Assembly (NCBI GenBank): GCA_024998705.1
Contig: JACOEF010000366.1
Location: 1-6,921 of the forward strand
Direction: 5' to 3'
Origin: Nitrospira sp.
Lineage (GTDB): Bacteria; Nitrospirota; Nitrospiria; Nitrospirales; Nitrospiraceae
DNA: 6,921 bases
Shown one piece after another: positions 5,375 through 6,921 of the stretch; the first letter of the stretch is position 1, and each line of letters opens with the position of its first letter. Both the position numbers and the translations under genes were made by a program. A model generated the notes under the pieces. The model saw nothing but the letters and a program-made list of their open reading frames with translations, had not been told where the DNA came from and did not search any database.

Positions 5375-6921
5375 GTAACCGTTCAAAATCCTCGGCACAG
5401 ACCGGTCGGCTGAACAGGTAGCCCTGAACCTCATCGCAGCCTTCCTCTCGCAACTTTGCCAACTGCCCTTCCGTTTCGACCCCTTCCGCCAAGACCGAGA
5501 GATTCAGGCTGTGCGCCATCGCGATGATGGCCCGGGTGATCTTCACGTTGTTCTCGTTGGTGAGTAAATCGCGGACAAACGACTGATCGATTTTCAGCCG
5601 GCTCAGGGGAAATCGCTGGAGATAACTGAGCGAAGAATAGCCGGTGCCGAAGTCGTCGATCGAGAGGCGGACTCCCATCGTACGAAGACCTTCCAACATG
5701 GTGACCGACGCCTCGACGTCCCGCATGGCGATGGACTCGGTCAGTTCCAATTCCAGCGGCGATGGGTTCAGGCCGGAGTCGCGCAGTGCATCGGCGACCG
5801 TGGTCGGCAACGTCCGTCTGTGAAACAGGGAATTGGATACGTTGGCTGAGATGGTGATGGGCGGCAGTCCGGCCGCTTCCCAAGCCTTGACCTGACGGCA
5901 GGCCTCACGAAGTACCCATTCATCCATCGGTCGGATGAGGCCCGTGTCGATGGCCGCGTTCAAAAAGACCCCCGGCGGCACCAGGCCGCGTTTGGGATGT
6001 TTCCAACGAACGAGCGCTTCCGCGCCCAGGATCTTGCGGGAGTGAATATTCAGTTTCGGCTGATAGAAGACGAGAAACTCTTCCCGTTCCAAGGCGCGGC
6101 GGAGTTCGTTCTCCAGATCGAGGCGCTCGGCGGCGGCGGCATTGAGGCCGGACGAATAGAATTGGCAGTTGTTCCGCCCCTGCTCTTTGGCGTGGTACAT
6201 CGCGGTGTCGGCGTTCTTGAGCAACGCCTCCACGGTGGAACCGTCAGTGGGAAAGATCGAAATGCCGATACTGGCCGAGATGAAGATTTCGTGCCCGTCG
6301 ATGCTGAAGGGGTGTGCCAGCGACTCTAAAATTCGCCGAGCCACTCTACCGGCATCTTCCTGAGCCGGCAAGGCAGTGAGCAGAATCGTAAATTCATCCC
6401 CGCCGAGCCGCGCCAGAGCATGGGGCGGTTCGTGCTCGGCATGTCGGCCGCCCGAATCGCTCTGGCGTACCGACTCACTCAACCGTTCCGCCACATGCGT
6501 GAGCAGGCGGTCTCCCACCGTGTGCCCCAATGTATCGTTAATCACCTTAAAACGATCCAAGTCGATGAAGAGGGTCGCCAGATGCTGATGGTGACGCTCG
6601 GCATAGGAGAGGGCGTTAGAGAGGCGATCTTTAAACAAGACGCGATTGGCCAGGCCTGTGAGGCTGTCGTAATACGCCAATCGATGGATGGCCCGTTCGG
6701 CCTGTTTCCGTTCGGTGATGTCCTGGGCGGTCCCGATGACCGTCAGCTCGCCCGTCTCCTCTTCGCGCACGCCTTCGGCCTGGAGATGAATGATGAAGTC
6801 GGTGCCGTTCGGCAGCACCACCCGGTGATCGATGTCGCAGGGGGTATGTTGGGCGATCAATTTTTCCAGCGCGCCGTTCACCACCGGCCGGTCGTCCGGG
6901 TGAACGAAATCGAGGAAGGCC
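5340..6921 (-). CDS. PAS-GGDEF-EAL cyclic-di-GMP enzyme (partial, N-terminus beyond right edge)
   Basis: The frame is open to the right edge, so GTG 6884 is an internal Val, not the start. Numbering from the first full codon (6920), residues 1-70 are the end of a PAS/PAC sensor domain (FVHPDDRPVV, then GTAQDITERKQAE). A GGDEF domain follows (YYDSLTGLANR near 82-93, GGDEF 173-177), then an EAL domain. EAL catalytic residues all appear present: E301 (EAL), N360, E392 (ELTES), D422-D423 (DDFGTGYS), K443, E479 (AEGVET) and Q499. It may therefore both make c-di-GMP from GTP and degrade it to pGpG; which activity dominates cannot be read. An inhibitory-site-like RQSD (152-155) is present but separated from GGDEF by about 12 extra residues. 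No transmembrane segment lies in the visible part. The stop (5340-5342) lies inside the oxygenase gene, in a 35-base tail-to-tail overlap. Confidence 0.93.
   Translation of the reverse strand, partial: AFLDFVHPDDRPVVNGALEKLIAQHTPCDIDHRVVLPNGTDFIIHLQAEGVREEETGELTVIGTAQDITERKQAERAIHRLAYYDSLTGLANRVLFKDRLSNALSYAERHHQHLATLFIDLDRFKVINDTLGHTVGDRLLTHVAERLSESVRQSDSGGRHAEHEPPHALARLGGDEFTILLTALPAQEDAGRVARRILESLAHPFSIDGHEIFISASIGISIFPTDGSTVEALLKNADTAMYHAKEQGRNNCQFYSSGLNAAAAERLDLENELRRALEREEFLVFYQPKLNIHSRKILGAEALVRWKHPKRGLVPPGVFLNAAIDTGLIRPMDEWVLREACRQVKAWEAAGLPPITISANVSNSLFHRRTLPTTVADALRDSGLNPSPLELELTESIAMRDVEASVTMLEGLRTMGVRLSIDDFGTGYSSLSYLQRFPLSRLKIDQSFVRDLLTNENNVKITRAIIAMAHSLNLSVLAEGVETEGQLAKLREEGCDEVQGYLFSRPVCAEDFERLLRGDADARTAA

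Noticed and set aside
6882..6884. GTG as the real start of the GGDEF-EAL gene
   Set aside because: The frame stays open to the window edge and the preceding codons (FVHPDDRP) belong to the PAS domain, so the codon is internal.

Overview
This is a bacterial chromosomal segment of fairly high GC content, densely packed with protein genes. I see no rRNA, tRNA, CRISPR array, insertion sequence or phage gene. The gene mix is an HdrB-type CCG protein, an HDOD protein coupled to a soluble transhydrogenase, a TPR/2OG-Fe(II) oxygenase fusion, and a PAS-GGDEF-EAL protein. This is compatible with a free-living Gram-negative bacterium of the Nitrospirota (Nitrospira-like) or a similar lineage. That assignment is a guess from gene style, not from a marker gene.

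Layout. Bases 1-480 (minus strand) hold the first half of a cysteine-rich CCG-domain protein of the heterodisulfide reductase B family, cut by the left edge. Bases 653-1096 (minus) encode a small exported coiled-coil protein with a strong Shine-Dalgarno. A 185-base divergent spacer carries a plausible sigma70-type promoter for the plus-strand block. That block starts with an HDOD signalling protein (1282-2156), broken by a one-base frameshift near 1514-1518. It continues through a 4-base GTGA overlap into sthA (2153-3574), a soluble pyridine nucleotide transhydrogenase with intact FAD and NAD(P) motifs.

Next is a TPR protein with a C-terminal 2OG-Fe(II) dioxygenase domain. Its real start is GTG 3672 behind a GGAGGG Shine-Dalgarno. 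The reading frame is damaged twice: a one-base deletion in a G run at 3780-3784, and an in-frame TAG at 4118-4120 where CAG would fit. The 34-residue TPR register shows exactly where each lesion lies. Its 3' end overlaps by 35 bases, tail to tail, a minus-strand gene (5340 to the right edge) encoding the PAS/PAC end, GGDEF and EAL domains of a cyclic-di-GMP enzyme.

How the genes may work together. HDOD and SthA are almost certainly made from one message, linking a signalling or regulatory protein to control of the NADPH/NADH balance. The other genes look like independent units. The most notable feature is the cluster of three reading-frame lesions in two genes beside completely clean neighbours. 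Two are single-base losses at short C or G runs, so assembly or sequencing error competes with true gene decay. I did not find a clearly new multi-gene system here.
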